Source of the DNA: Apostichopus japonicus
Taxonomy: Eukaryota; Echinodermata; Holothuroidea; Aspidochirotida; Stichopodidae
Direction of reading: 5' to 3'
Length of the DNA: 64,000 bases
NCBI RefSeq assembly: GCF_037975245.1
Contig: NC_092569.1
Coordinates: 1,839,501 to 1,903,500 of the forward strand
This document shows positions 12,791-25,450 of this stretch, piece by piece. Under the pieces are notes generated by a model. It had not been told where the DNA came from, did no database searches, and was given only the letters and a program-made list of their open reading frames with translations. Positions within the stretch are counted from its first letter, which is position 1. Every line of letters begins with the position of its first letter. Made by a program: the position numbers and the translations under genes.

Positions 12791-13498
12791 TATTGCCAGT
12801 CACATTTCAATACTTCGATCCCCATGACAACGCAAATTTGTTGTTCACTCTTGATTCGTGATCTATTCTTTGATTCCAATATGGATGACGGAAAAGGACC
12901 AGAATTTTGAAAATAGCTATTTTACTGTTTTATGTTGATTAACATCACTAATATGAATATACGTCTGAGCGACGAAATGTACATAGTACCCGTACTAGAA
13001 CATGGCACTTATTACGCTCCGTGATTGCAATCACCTCTGACGTAATCCTTATTAACTATGCTTTGGTAAAAGAAGTCTACAGAGGAATTACGTGTCTTGT
13101 CTTATTTGTGACTAAAATAGTTATTTTTTCCCCTCCAAATAAGAAAAAAGAAAGCCTTGCCAGAAATTTGAGACCAAACTAAAAATAAATTTTTTTCAAA
13201 GGGGCAGACTACTGTCACTGTTGTTTAAATGCTGTTTCGTGATACGGGAAGCTAATTAAAACCACGAAGGCTGTTTTATAGGAGCATAGAACACGTTGTA
13301 TTGATAATGTTGTTATATGTTTTATCCGAAGTAATTCGTTTAGCTGAATGAAACCATCGAAACTCTTAGCAAGAGCTTAGAAATATGTTTTTGTTTTGCT
13401 ACACACATTGTCGTGTACGCTGCATGGAATAATTCTTAAAGCGGAGTGAACCCCCCCCCCGCCCCACCCCCCCTGCAATTGCTGTTTTTAAGATGTTC
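12791..13498. other. Non-coding stretch, no gene seen
   Basis: AT-rich with an interrupted C run at about 13450-13472. No open frame, RNA or ordered repeat is supported. Confidence 0.5.
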
Positions 13499-13610
13499 GG
13501 CTAATGTCGTCACGCGTCAGTGACGTCATACTTTTGCGCATTATACAGCATGCTGTATACATAGTGGAACATATGAGGGCAGTTGAACAACGAAGCGCGC
13601 ATGCGCATTC
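13499..13610. promoter_or_regulatory. CpG-rich cluster with CRE, NRF1-like and palindromic sites
   Basis: In about 110 bp there is a perfect CRE (TGACGTCA, 13521-13528), an 18-bp perfect palindrome TATACAGCATGCTGTATA (13542-13559) and an NRF1-like core GCGCATGCGC (13597-13606). Local CpG density is higher than in the surrounding AT-rich DNA. CRE plus NRF1 sites are typical of TATA-less animal promoters (established knowledge); that this is an active promoter is inference, since no gene is visible on either side. Confidence 0.35.
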
Positions 13611-15395
13611 TGTAAATCATCCATTGCAAGATATGCTGTTTATTTGTACTGCTTAACAGAGATACATAAATGTTATCTTATTCCGGATATTTGTAGGTTA
13701 ATCGGCGGTATGTTTTGGTAAATATAGAAGTATAATAGTGCAACCTTCTGTAATAATGCAATCCAACGAACTTCATGTCTGATAATAGTGAAAGTGGTTG
13801 GAATGAGAACGTCACCGTACATGTGAAGACGGGAGCGGAGGCGAGGAGGGTGACATGGTCATTGTTACGATGACCACATCATGTGACATCTGTACCCATT
13901 TGTCTTTTTTTTCGAGTTTGAAACAAAAAACCCGGAAATAACCGATTCTCATTACATTTATTCCCCATTTGTATTTTTCGCCCGTCTAATTGGTTGCAGA
14001 AAAGAGCATTGGCAACCCAATAACGGTTTTACAATGTCACACGGCCAATACGATTTTCTCACGGTTATCAAGTTGTTTCCTATACCGGCCCGACCCCAAG
14101 ATATGCAAATAAATCCCCCCCCCCCATCTTCCATGTTGTATTCAACATAAACATCAAACAACGGTTTTTATTACCACTAATCACCACTGACCGACTATAA
14201 TTCGGCTTTGTTTAAAAGCTTCGGACAGTTAACTAAGAATTCGCTTACTTTAGTAATGTCATTAATAGGCCTTGTATACGGCTTATCTGGTGGGGCGCAA
14301 TAATTGCTGGTAAGATATCCATGTGTATATCTTCGTTTTTTTTTTTAGTTTTTTTTTACCCACTGTATTACCATAAGCTATTGTGGCTTAGTATCGGTAT
14401 AAGTCTGTAGAATAAATCATTGGATCTAATTAAATTTCTTATGGTTGATTACAAAGCTATTCGCGTAGCTATAATTTATTAAGAAAGTTAATTTATACGC
14501 CAATGTATGTAATTATGTAGTTATACGGACATGCATAGCGACGCAAAAGACGATGTTGTATGTATATATATCATCAGAGTGATATTAACACACAAATAAA
14601 AGTTACTGGCAATGGTGCCTTTGTCATGACGCAGTGTGTTCAAATATCAGTTTTAGTATAGAGGTTTATTTTAAGGGTTCTTATATTGACAGCTTAGGGT
14701 GAGTCAAATTGGGAAGGGGGGATATAGGGCTGAAATGATCTACCCCCTCACCCCCTGCCAAAAAAGAAAACCCTCGGACATGAGCGACGCCCCAGTCAAA
14801 TTAATAGCAAGCAACTAAACTACAGAGGTAACACACAAGCAGAGACATATCAAACAGGAATTTCGTTCACTTTTTTTCTTTATAGAGGGTGCAGGAGGGG
14901 TGGGGATGGGGCGAGGGGGGGGCTTTTGGGATAAAAAGAAGTTCGATGCATTAATTCGTTGTTTTAAGATAATCTTTCAACTTCATCTTGTTTGGTTATA
15001 CGGAATCGGTCCTTTTGTGTTCCTCCGGCGCCATTTATAGTAAAAAGTAGAGAAATTTGTTGTTGAATTAGACTGCAGAAAAGACCTCGACTTGACCACT
15101 TATATTTATCATGGAAATAGTAAAGGAGATTTGAAGCCTAGTTTTTGTATTTTTTTATTATTATTATATTTTACTATACCACCATTATAATGTGTACAGC
15201 ACCACGTATCCGGAGTTCAGTAGTCCATGGCAAGGCTTGTGAATTATTTTTTTTAGGTACATGTCACTATAGCATAGTTTCTTGACCAAATACCAATTTT
15301 CGTCTAGTGGTTTGTAATTATGCAAATTAGGTTAGGCTTACAGTAAGTTACATGATAGGGAACTACTTTGACCCGTGCTGAGTATATAGTATACC
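13611..15395. other. Non-coding stretch, no gene seen
   Basis: No supported gene. It holds a C run at 14117-14126, T-rich tracts at about 14336-14358 and a G-rich tract at about 14890-14923. Confidence 0.5.
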
Positions 15396-15700
15396 GGTGC
15401 TGTGGCCTAGTGGATAAAGGCGGTAGCATTTGAAGCAATGAGGCTTCCGCAATCGGGAGATATCCGGGTTCGATACCCGGCCGGGTCACATAGTAAGGTG
15501 GGTTTTTCATTCAAGAGCAATCTACGGTTTTCCCATCTGAAACGACTTTCTGAATTTAAAAGATTCCAAATTTGAGTTAAAATGTTGAATTGGTAGCCAC
15601 CCGACGTGTAAGTTGTAATCCATAAGACCTTGAGGGTTTCTCCCACATTTGTGGTCGCTTAAGCGCCGTAAAAATAACTCAGGCTGATTATTGTTAGTTT
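15396..15700 (+). repeat. tRNA-derived SINE, plus-strand copy
   Basis: The head carries an A box TGGCCTAGTGG at 15403-15413 and a B box GGTTCGATACC at 15467-15477. The roughly 200-bp body matches the minus-strand SINE at 6289-6600, and the element ends in a short TTA-like tail near 15686-15695. A candidate imperfect TSD, agtatatagt at 15381-15390 against agtatattagt at 15702-15712, flanks it. The minus-strand frame over 15407-15646 is incidental. Confidence 0.8.
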
Positions 15701-15712
15701 TAGTATATTAGT

Positions 15713-17752
15713 CACTTGAAAGTCACTGAATAGGAGATATCAAACACAGGTGTGTTGACGTCACAAACGTTACGAACTAAAACCAGTTTTACTATATGCA
15801 TAATCATTACATATTGCATTTGCGTTTTGCACTGAGGGATTTGTTTTACTTTAGCTAATACAAGTTGCACAGTAGATTATACTGACTGGGAAGTCAACCC
15901 CGTATCAATCTTTGTAAGAACACCTTGGTGGATTTTGCCTTTGGTCCATAAAAATTTGTGTCCTATATACCAAGGAACGAATATATAATGAAACTAATAA
16001 TAAATAATATGACAAATAATGTGCACTACTTTTGACATTTCACATTGAGTGCATATTTTATTTTTAGACAAATATCAATCACGTGTCATGTTTAATGTGA
16101 ACCTCCAATTCACCAGCCATTCCGATTATTTCTTCCAGGAAACTTCATTAAGTTTTCATGAATTTGCCGTCTTGCCGTAATTAAAATCCTCTTCGGGTGT
16201 TAAACTCGTCCTCTCCGTGGGTACGGAGTGCTCTCTAAACTACACAGACATTCTTGACATGATTTTTTTTTGTGGCAAATTCACTTCAGTCACGATCGAA
16301 GAACATACAAACAAACAAGGAAGTAAACAAACAATATAAACAAAGAAACAAAGAATCAAAGAAAACCAAACAATAATTGGCAAAATATTTGCCTTCATTT
16401 AGTGTATTGCCGGCTCGCTTCCTTTCTATACTAGTAATTCCAATCGACAAGGTCAAATACAAGAAGATGACCACAAGGTCATCTTCTGTGGATGATTTAA
16501 ATTTATTGATAAATATATATATAGGGGTCTAAGGAAAGGGGGTGTCGACTTTGCTTTGAAAAATTTTGGTTAAATGGCTGAGGGTGCTTATAAATGCAAA
16601 ATTGTGCTATATTTTACAACTTTTGAAACAATGTTACAGAACTTTAGACCGTTTAGGTTGTACCCGTCTACTTGTTATATCTTAATGTACTGTACACGAG
16701 GATTATGTAATCTCCCTCTCTCCTCCTCCACTCCACCCCGGAATTATACGTGGTTGCGCCCCTGGATGTACATAAACCTCCGAGAGGTCTGAATTATAAC
16801 ATATAGAGGGGTCTATAGAATAAGAATTTTGTTTAAACCCCAATTAGTTACGGCAATCATACAGTTTTCTTTTGTTTGCCTTGGGGAAGGGGGGGGGCGG
16901 GGTGGTGTAGTGGTGGAGGGGGAACGTTACAAACAATCAGCTGCGTTGACCTTTACGTTACCTGGGGACTTATTCTCCATATCGCTCTTTTTTTTTTCTT
17001 TTTTTTTTTGTGTGTGAAAGTTGTATTAGCCTATATAGTCACACCTCGGTCAGAAATTCCTACAGTAATTTTATTTTCCGAGAAATAAGACTTACATTAG
17101 TCAAGGCTTAATTTATTTTATCTTCCGACACTTGGATTACTTCTGGTACTGACATATAAATATAAACAACAAACCGTCTTCTTCTATCCCAATCAGGTGA
17201 TTGGTATTTTAATAGCATGGATTGAACTATACGATCCGTTTAGAATTTATCTTTACATTTTCAAAAAGGACTACACGGAGGCTCTCTGGTGATCAGATAA
17301 TGGGAGCCAAGCTGTATATAGTAAAACTCCAATCAGAAGTAAACAACGCAAGTACAATCATCATTAAAGAAATATATGAGCCCCCCCCCACCCCCTCCCT
17401 CCAAGAAAAAGAAATCGGCTAGATATGCTAAAACGGCGACAAAATGTTAACAAATGGATAAAACACTTTCTCCAAATATCTATAATGGATTTTTAATACC
17501 CGATTGCTTGATATCTATACTTTTGTGACCAGCTTAGTGTTTACAAGTTGCTATGGTGACATAAACTGAGGAAGGCAGCTTTCAGTGAATTTTGGTGTCA
17601 TTAAACTATGTTTCCTTCTTTAGAATTCTATACATAGTTCCCTTAACCTGCATCATGTAGATGGCTATAAAAGACAACACGATGAAAAAAAACCAAGTGC
17701 ACTCTTTATTCGTCTAGACAGATCTGAGGGAAGGGAGTTGGGGAGGGGGTTG
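15713..17752. other. Non-coding stretch, no gene seen
   Basis: No supported gene. A CRE sits at 15756-15763. Other visible items are a G-rich tract at 16887-16922, T runs at about 16989-17010, a C run at 17383-17392, and an X-box-like GTTGCTATGGTGAC at 17547-17560. A cgcccctgg motif near 16758 resembles a hAT-type terminus but has no partner. Confidence 0.5.
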
Positions 17753-17773
17753 CCCAGGGTCTTCAACCCTGGG
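17753..17773. other. Short perfect hairpin
   Basis: Arms CCCAGGGT and ACCCTGGG pair perfectly around a 5-nt loop (CTTCA). It lies in a GC-rich island with no adjacent gene. It resembles the dispersed CAGGGAG hairpins of this window only in composition. Confidence 0.4.
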
Positions 17774-19285
17774 TAAATAAGGGTCCCGCAGATGAAGAGA
17801 AGTGTATGCCCATTTCAAAATATATTTAAGGAAACATGAAGAGGCCAGGTGACAGGATTGTCCCCGTACCCGACCCTTGATGGCTCTTTCGAAGACCCCG
17901 TGTTTGGAATATATGATGTGGTTTTTAAATTACAAGGGCTGCGTTGCAAAGTGCACTTTATATGTGCAGTAAAGGATGGCATGTCAGACTATATATAAAC
18001 ATACTTCAGATTAGAAGATGGCTGAAGCAATAGAAATAAAGGTCTAATCTACAAACCTAATCTTCAACTGATTGAAATGCTAATAAAATATATCTGGTGC
18101 ACGGTATTAACGAGATCTTTGTGGTACTGTACTGTACTATTTTTGTGATAATCCCACTACCTAAAGGAGTTTTGATGAACAGGTGCGGGTCAGGCTAATG
18201 GGTGGGATGGGGTGTAACCCTTCCCCCTAGGTTAAACCATACATCAAAATACGAATGTAGTTATTAGTATATACATTGCGTTTAGACCTAACTACAGACC
18301 TATATTAATAGTTTAAATGTGCCTCAAAATGACCCTGGATAAACTGAAAACTACAATTTTTGAAACGGTAACGCAAGAAGGTGGGCGACCGTTCATGCAT
18401 TTATTTATCGCAGATAATATTATCACAGAATGCTTGCGGTTACTTCAGCTGAAGTATTATTTTTAGGAACGCAATTAACTTTGAAGTTTTAAAACAGATT
18501 GATTGCATGTGATTTACTCTACCAATACTAGAGCGAAACAGCTCATTAGCTATAGTATGTACTTAATATTATATAAAAGTAAATATAAAAGTGTCTGGGT
18601 GACGCCAATTTCCGAATCAAAGAACCGATTGATTAATTAATCACTTCCTCGATTCATGGTCACTTGGTAAGGCAAGAAAATAACAACTTGCAGAGAGTGT
18701 CTTAGATTGAGTAATTGTTAACCTACTTTAGCGATACTCGGTAGTGTTGGAAAATCTGACGATTCGACCCCAAAAAATTCACTTTGAGCAACAATTAAGC
18801 TCCATCTTGTAAGTTCTTTCATTAAAACAGCCATCCTTGAGGATCTGAAGTTGTATTTTTTGCGGCAGTCGTTTTTAACCTGCATATATACTCGGTCAAG
18901 TTGTGGAATATACGACGTTATATATATAAGCGTGTATTAGCGGTATGTCTCCCACGTGTGCGATATAATAATATGCCTATAGTGTTGTTTATTTTGGCAG
19001 ACGGCTATGACTTGTAACTGAATATAGCCAATTAATTTGGAGTGGATTAAATATTTATGCAACACCCCCCCCCCCCCATTCCCCGGCTCCTTAATCTGTA
19101 AAGTAGTTCCCACAAACTTTCTCATTTGACGCCTGTGTTGTTAGGGTTGTATATTCGTTTGATAAGATGTAAGAAGCGTGGGACACAATACAGTCATTAT
19201 GTGATGCATATCTTCATGACATTAACTTGACTGAAAAACGTTATTTATGCAAAGAAATGTGACAATGCTTCAATAAAGACATTAG
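17774..19285. other. Non-coding stretch, no gene seen
   Basis: AT-rich with a C run at 19065-19077. No open frame with recognisable features and no RNA gene was seen. Confidence 0.5.
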
Positions 19286-19324
19286 AAAACAAACAACAAA
19301 ACAAACAACAAAACAAACAACAAA
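19286..19324. repeat. CAAA/CAA simple repeat
   Basis: About three copies of a 12-bp unit, aaacaaacaaca, in tandem. Confidence 0.7.
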
Positions 19325-19429
19325 TATAAAAGAGGGAGAAACAGTAAATGAAAACGCTGTCATTCAATGGAAAGGTCTTAGTGCATTGTTGTCCTTAGGT
19401 TTTATCTCAATGAACTAAGTCAACCGTAA

Positions 19430-20580
19430 CTTTTATATACTATAGTGTGTGTTCCAGGTTCATTGCAATCCCATACGCATGCGTCGTTGAAGAATATGCT
19501 TGAAATGAACTGATATATAGAATTTACCTCATTATCCATGATGAAGATTTCCGCTCGCAAATATCCATTGTTTGTGAAGGATATACGTTCATTCGTTCAT
19601 GGAAATGTATTTTCTTTCCGTAATTCTCTTGTAAGTTGCAATATTAAGCGAAACTGTGATAATAAGGTGTGGAATTACAATTACATAGGTCTATGAATAT
19701 TCATTAGTCAAAATAAAATAAAACTTAGCAAACTGCTTATCCACTAGAGAGCCTGTGTAATAGAATGTGTAAAAGTAAGTTGGCCTGACGTTTCGATCCT
19801 AGCAGGATCTTCTTCAGAGGCTAAATGACAAGTTACAGTAACAGAGGGGACAAAAACACGCACAGAATACAGACAGGTTAATGAGCACGGTGAACACAAT
19901 GAGATGGATGAAAGGGGATTATAAGTAGATCCTGCTAGGATCGAAACGTCAGGCCAACTTACTTTTACACAATATTCATTAGTGTACAATGTAATCTGTC
20001 CGGCGCGCTGCTTAGTTCTCAGCTGTTGACATATTGCTATGAAGGCCTATACTGCACTATGTGTTCTAGAATCATTCTTCTCATCTCAGGCATGCGCAGC
20101 ACGGACGAACATACATGTACTAGAAAAGAACTGATAGAATTACTCTGATATATGAATATTCATAAAACTTCATCAGTGTGTTAAATACAATCAATTAGGC
20201 CGATGCGTTATCATCTGTTGACAGACTTGCTATGTACTATGTGTTCTAGCACCGTTCACCTATCATGTGCATGGAGGAATATACTAGAATTGATCCGATA
20301 GAATAACGCTAATATATGAATATTCATTATCGTTACTGTGTGACGTATGAATGGAATCTGTCATGCAGTTCAGTTCTCAGCTGCTGATACTTGCTGCGTA
20401 TGTACTATACTATTTGTGTTCTAGAATCGTTATTATATCATGTGCATGGAAGAATGTACAGTACTATAGAAATAAACTGATAGAATTACTTAAATATATG
20501 AATATTCACAAATGTGTGAAACGAAATCTGCCAGACGGCTGAATTCCCAGCTGTTGGCATATCTACCGTCCGTCCGTATG
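19430..20580. repeat. Diverged tandem satellite, unit about 182 bp
   Basis: About five degenerate units are recognised by shared landmarks: gtgttctaga, a catgcg/catgtgcatgg segment, actgatagaatta, and a tatgaatattca box. The last occurs at 20151, 20315 and 20497 (spacings 164 and 182). An earlier box at 19693 lies 458 bp upstream; removing the 275 bp added by the insertion at 19696-19983 restores 183 bp, one unit. The unit carries no open frame. Divergence between units suggests an old array. Confidence 0.7.
19696..19983 (-). mobile_element. Inserted element with 13-bp TSD, inverted arms and a hammerhead-like core
   Basis: A 262-bp insertion (19709-19970) is flanked by identical 13-bp copies of aatattcattagt (19696-19708 and 19971-19983). 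Near its right end, 43-bp perfect inverted arms (19767-19809 and 19928-19970) enclose 118 bp. On the minus strand, 19782-19822 reads as stem I strand GCCU, core CUGAAGA, one extra A, stem II GAUCC/GGAUC, GAAA, then GUC and AGGC, the partner strand of stem I. That order matches a minimal type I hammerhead ribozyme, as reported for Penelope-like elements and retrozymes; the extra A before stem II departs from consensus. The second arm lacks the CUGAAGA box. No reverse transcriptase is present, so this would be a non-autonomous remnant. Confidence 0.55.
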
Positions 20581-21009
20581 TTTCACACACTGAACATAAA
20601 CAGCATGGGGCTGCTATAAACGATATATTTATGTTAGTTGTCATATTTTAAGTTCTCTGGCTGGTTTATTTCAACTATTTGAAGGAGAGAACGTATACAT
20701 TCTTTTCCCTCTTCTTGTTATGTATCAAACTGGTTATAAATCTTGACTCGATTATGTGAAGTATAAATATGTTGTAGACCCATCGCTCGTAGTATTTGCT
20801 TTTTATGAATGAAACGTTACGTCAAATGATTAAGATCAAGTCATATGATGAATGTCGCGTATGTTATAATTAACTACGGCATGTGTGAGTTGTGTATGTT
20901 ATCTATGGAGACGAGTGAAAGCTCATCGAGTGCTGCAGGGCTAATGGTAGATGACATTGGCTTCAACTGTGCGCAAGGGAATTACACATTTAAAGGGTGT
21001 GTATAGCAG
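20581..21009. other. Non-coding stretch, no gene seen
   Basis: Unique AT-rich sequence between the satellite and the 20-bp minisatellite. Nothing recognised. Confidence 0.5.
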
Positions 21010-21375
21010 ACTTGTAGGACGAGTACAACAGTACTGGTACGAGCCTGTACGACAGCGTGAGTACGAGTACAACAGTATGATTTCGAGTACAACAGTATGA
21101 GTTTGAGAACAACAGCGTGAATACCAGTACACATCAGTATGGGTAGAGTACAACAGTATGAGTACGAGTGCAACAGTATGGGTACGAATACAACAATATG
21201 AGTACGAGTACAACAGTATGAGAACGAGTACAACAGCGTAAGTACAAATGCAACAGCATGAGAACGAGTACATTAGCATGAGTACGAGTACAACATCATG
21301 AGTACGATTACAACGGCAAGAGTATGAGTACAACAATATATGTACGAGTACAACAGTATGAGTACGAGTACAGGT
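21010..21375 (-). repeat. 20-bp minisatellite, small inverted sister array
   Basis: About 18 imperfect copies of the unit gtacgagtacaacagtatga. This is the reverse complement of the unit in the large array at 37474-39016, so the two arrays lie in opposite orientation about 16 kb apart. Because 20 is not a multiple of 3, stop-free frames recur on the minus strand (20941-21336 and 20982-21233); these are not genes. Confidence 0.9.
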
Positions 21376-22070
21376 AGAATTCCGTCTGTTATAATTTTGC
21401 TCTAGTAAGTAAGTATCTATACCCCTTTTTAAGAAAAGTCACGCAAGATATAGAGCCTGGCCACGAAAACCAAACAACTTGATCCACTCTCAACCCCAGT
21501 GCCCTTACATCGAGATTATATAATTGAGTGATCATGAGTTCATGACGGTGTTATACATCAAGTGGGGTATCACGAGTCCCTTCGAAGGGAATAGATCCCA
21601 CACATGAACGCGTTTTTGAGCGATCTATTGCGTTTACATGCATATCTGAAGAGGAAAAATACTATGCACATGATCTTAGCCAAAAATGAAAATCCGAATT
21701 TACGAGTACGAACGTAGACACATAGTAAACACACAAGTAATGAATTTAGACCAATGAACGAGAACGATATCTGTGACGTCATAATTAGATTTCCCCAAGC
21801 CTGCTTTGGTCTCGCAAATAACATCATAAAATCTATAACATAAAAATAGTAATTGTTGTGAATGTCTTTGGACGAGGAAATGTCATCGGTTTCTCAAGAA
21901 AACTAACTCTAACTAATCATGTGTTTATTGCATTTGATATAGTGTTAAGGAGCAGCCCTTTAAATACATACTTTACACCGCCTCTCGAGAGCGCTCAAAT
22001 TTGGCCGTCTCAAGATGTTCGATAACTGTCAGAAATATAATCTCTTGCAGAGTTGATGAAGGATACGGTT

Positions 22071-22107
22071 AGATGGCGGGTGACTCATGTCTGTTTCCAC
22101 GGTAACA
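22071..22107. promoter_or_regulatory. Cluster of YY1-like, AP-1 and X-box-like motifs
   Basis: AGATGGCGG (22071-22079, YY1-type), TGACTCAT (22081-22088, AP-1) and GTTTCCACGGTAAC (22092-22105, RFX X-box-like) are adjacent within 37 bp. Such clustering is typical of animal promoters or enhancers. No transcription unit is visible nearby, so function is inference. Confidence 0.25.
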
Positions 22108-25100
22108 GAAAGCTACACAACTTACCTGGATGCGACTTAAAAGTGAGATGAATAAATATATAAGTGCGATGAATAAATATGTAACTTTGAAATTTATACA
22201 AACAAAGGAGTACACGAAAATTGTTGGTATATAAAATACGAAAGTTATAAGCGTTGTATATTTATCAAATGGTATATGCTGTCATTTATTAATTAATTCA
22301 TTTATTAAATGACAACTGCCAGTTAACAGTAATGCTAACATAAGGCAATCTTGAATACTGACTGACAGGGAGATGGCGTAAACTTTTGTAAAAGTATAAC
22401 ATTAACGTATCTATCAGCTTTGTCAATTTGGCTTTTTTAACAGGCCTAATATGTTATGTCGTCCGTGGAGGGTTTAAGGTTAAAGGTATCCCCTCCACTG
22501 AGAGAGAGTTTTACAATTGAAGCGTGCTTGGATGGAAAATGGTGTTCGCTTTTGTTTTTTGTGCATGTGTGCAATATATATTAAACAATTTTGAAGGATT
22601 TTCGACCGTTTAGTTTTTGGCGCACGTATACATGTTACATTTAAATAGGTTTCATCAATATATCGCCTTAAACCATGTATCGACCTATGCGATATATCGA
22701 CCTATACGATACATAGACTTAACAAGTACAGATGTATATATTGCCACTTAAATATAGATGATAATATGGTTGACACTTGCAGTTAAGTTCACGAATTCGA
22801 CACCGAGACAAGATCTATTGACATACTTGATAATTCCTCGATTTCTGTGTATCTGGTACATGTATGATGGCACTGCAAGTGCTCCGTAGACAGACACTAA
22901 ATGAGAATGTGCGTTGGCTCGTATGTGCCAGTATACGGTCGCCTGCGCCATACACATACTATACATACCATACATATACTATATGTCTGTAATGTGACAG
23001 TGATGGAGTACGCTTTAACTATAGCTAAAGGTGTATACATGAGTAGTCCTTCAGCCGCCACGAACATCAAACAGGTAAATATTTACACCAAAACTCAGTC
23101 ATTTTATCTGCCTATGTTCGTGTGGGAGGATGAATGGGAGATTTAACCCTTTGAATCTTCGACAAAAGAAATATGATATTCAGTTACTGGAAATCTATGC
23201 TGAACAAACAAAAGCAAAAAGCACATGATCTCTGCTTAGACAAAAACAGTATTCCAGCTGATGACGTCACAATACCAACAAATGAGAAAATAAGTAGCGA
23301 TGACTTTATACTTGAAATGATAAAAAATTGTAAGTTTTGTATAAAGAGTAAACACTTACATTAACCAAAATTGTGACGTCACAAAGAAAATGCTTTTAAA
23401 GAGAAGTGAAGGAATGAATGAGACGGGTTTTTGTTTTTGTTTAAATTACTATATTTTTCAATGTTTTGGTTCGTAATTCGATAAGAACGGAAATGATTAA
23501 GAGCAACGCAAATGCAAAAAAAAATTATTACAAAGAAAATTATCACCTGCTGCCAATATTGTGTCAATTTGACTTTTTGAGTTTGTTACAAAATATTACG
23601 TAAAAAAGATATATAATTTTTAGTTCAGCAATGGAGACACACCCACCCTTTTAAGAGGTTTTTGTTATTCACGAAAAATGAAATATTGGAAGAATTCGAT
23701 TGGATTCTCTGAAAATGATTTAAAACTTGTTTTTTAAACTTCAAAACATTTTAATCCTCAATTTATTATTCGAAAATTAAACTTGACTAAATAAGGTATA
23801 TGATGACTTGTAGAGACATGTGAGTTTATGTGTCCGAACATAACTGAGAGAGCGTACGACCAAAATCACCTGCTTTGAGATCCAGCAATAACGGATATTA
23901 TGAACACTAATGTAACCAAACTTCCCTGGCGACAGTATCGTCAGAATCGAATTATACGTTTAATTAAAAAAATTGCTAATTAGCTAATTTGAGAAAAGAA
24001 TAACATTTTAACCGAGTGTTTCTTATCGCAGACAATAAATAATCGAAAGCCGTAACCTTTGGTTGATTTTAGTTAACTTCGTTAAACAGAAATCACGCGT
24101 TACAATACGGTGGCTTCGTCTGATTTCAACTGCGTATGCGTCAATCGCACTTTCGGGTCATGACATGTGATACGACGCAAACGCGCATCATCTGTATAGA
24201 CGGACCTAGCAGTTTGTCGTTCAGTCATGCAGCAAAACATTAATACCATCGTCACATGAGTTACGCTGATATATCATAGAATATCATACAAAGACTTTGC
24301 GCAGATGGTGGTGGTACAAATGGAGAGGGGGGGGGGGGTGGGAATGGGAGGGAAGGAGGCAGTCGTTTGCACATGAGGGGCGTCCGAACGCCCAGCCTGG
24401 TCACGGGCCTATGTATGACTAAACTTTTTAGCATATATAATTTTTTATTTATTTTTTATTTTCTTAGGTTGTTCCATAAAGTATCGTTTAATGTAGACTC
24501 TACTACAATCTAAGTATCTATGGATACTGTAGCCTTCCTATATAAGGCTTCGGTGCCTTTACTGTCTTAATTGAGAGAAGTTCAACTTTCATCACAACCT
24601 GTCTGACGAGATCATCTTAAGAGGTCACTTTGGGGGCATTTTGGAGTAATGACGCAAAGTTCATACTTCGGTTAATAAATTCAGACTTGTAACTCACAAT
24701 CCCTCATAAGCCGAGGTTAGTGTCTGTTGACCTTGGGCAAATTATAATATTTGTCTGGGTCAGTTGATATTATTATTTTTCTTAAACATTTATACAAAGA
24801 AAAAGGGGGGAAGGAATCAATCATATGGGGACAAAACTATAGTGTTCTCGCCAAGTGTGCAATTAAATTTTGATTTTGAACTTTGTGGGAATATATACGC
24901 TGCTAGTTGTCTAGAAAAGCTTATAAATGTGGCCAAAGGACTCTGTGTGAGCCTTGTGTACAAGCATATTCATCTTTGTATCATATCGTTGGTTAAAAAT
25001 TTAAAAATACAATCGCTGTTGACCACGAAAGGTCCTGCACATGCGTTAGAAATGGAACGGTTATCTGTTTACATGATATAAATTTAATCTTAATGTAATA

Positions 25101-25450
25101 TTAACAAAAACGCATTGTGACTGATAAGTTTCCATGAATTTAAAATGTTTCGAAATGTTCAAAATCTACCGACAATTCATCACTTTTAAAGTGATAGTCC
25201 AGATGGAAATTCCCTGTTTGACTGATGGAGAATGTATACATATCGTATTGTGGTTATTATCATTCAAATGAGAGTTATTAAATCCTTAACGTATCCTTTC
25301 CCTTTCCCTCTTTAAGCAAACAGGTTGTAATAACCTGTTATATTTAGATTTCAACACGCCAACGTTCCCCTAGCCGTCACCCCTATTTCTAATTAAATAA
25401 TAAATGTTTAAATGAAAAGATAAAATAGAAAAAGAATTATATAAAAGATT

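Noticed and set aside
16755-16764. cgcccctgg as a transposon end
   Set aside because: Too short and without a partner or TSD.
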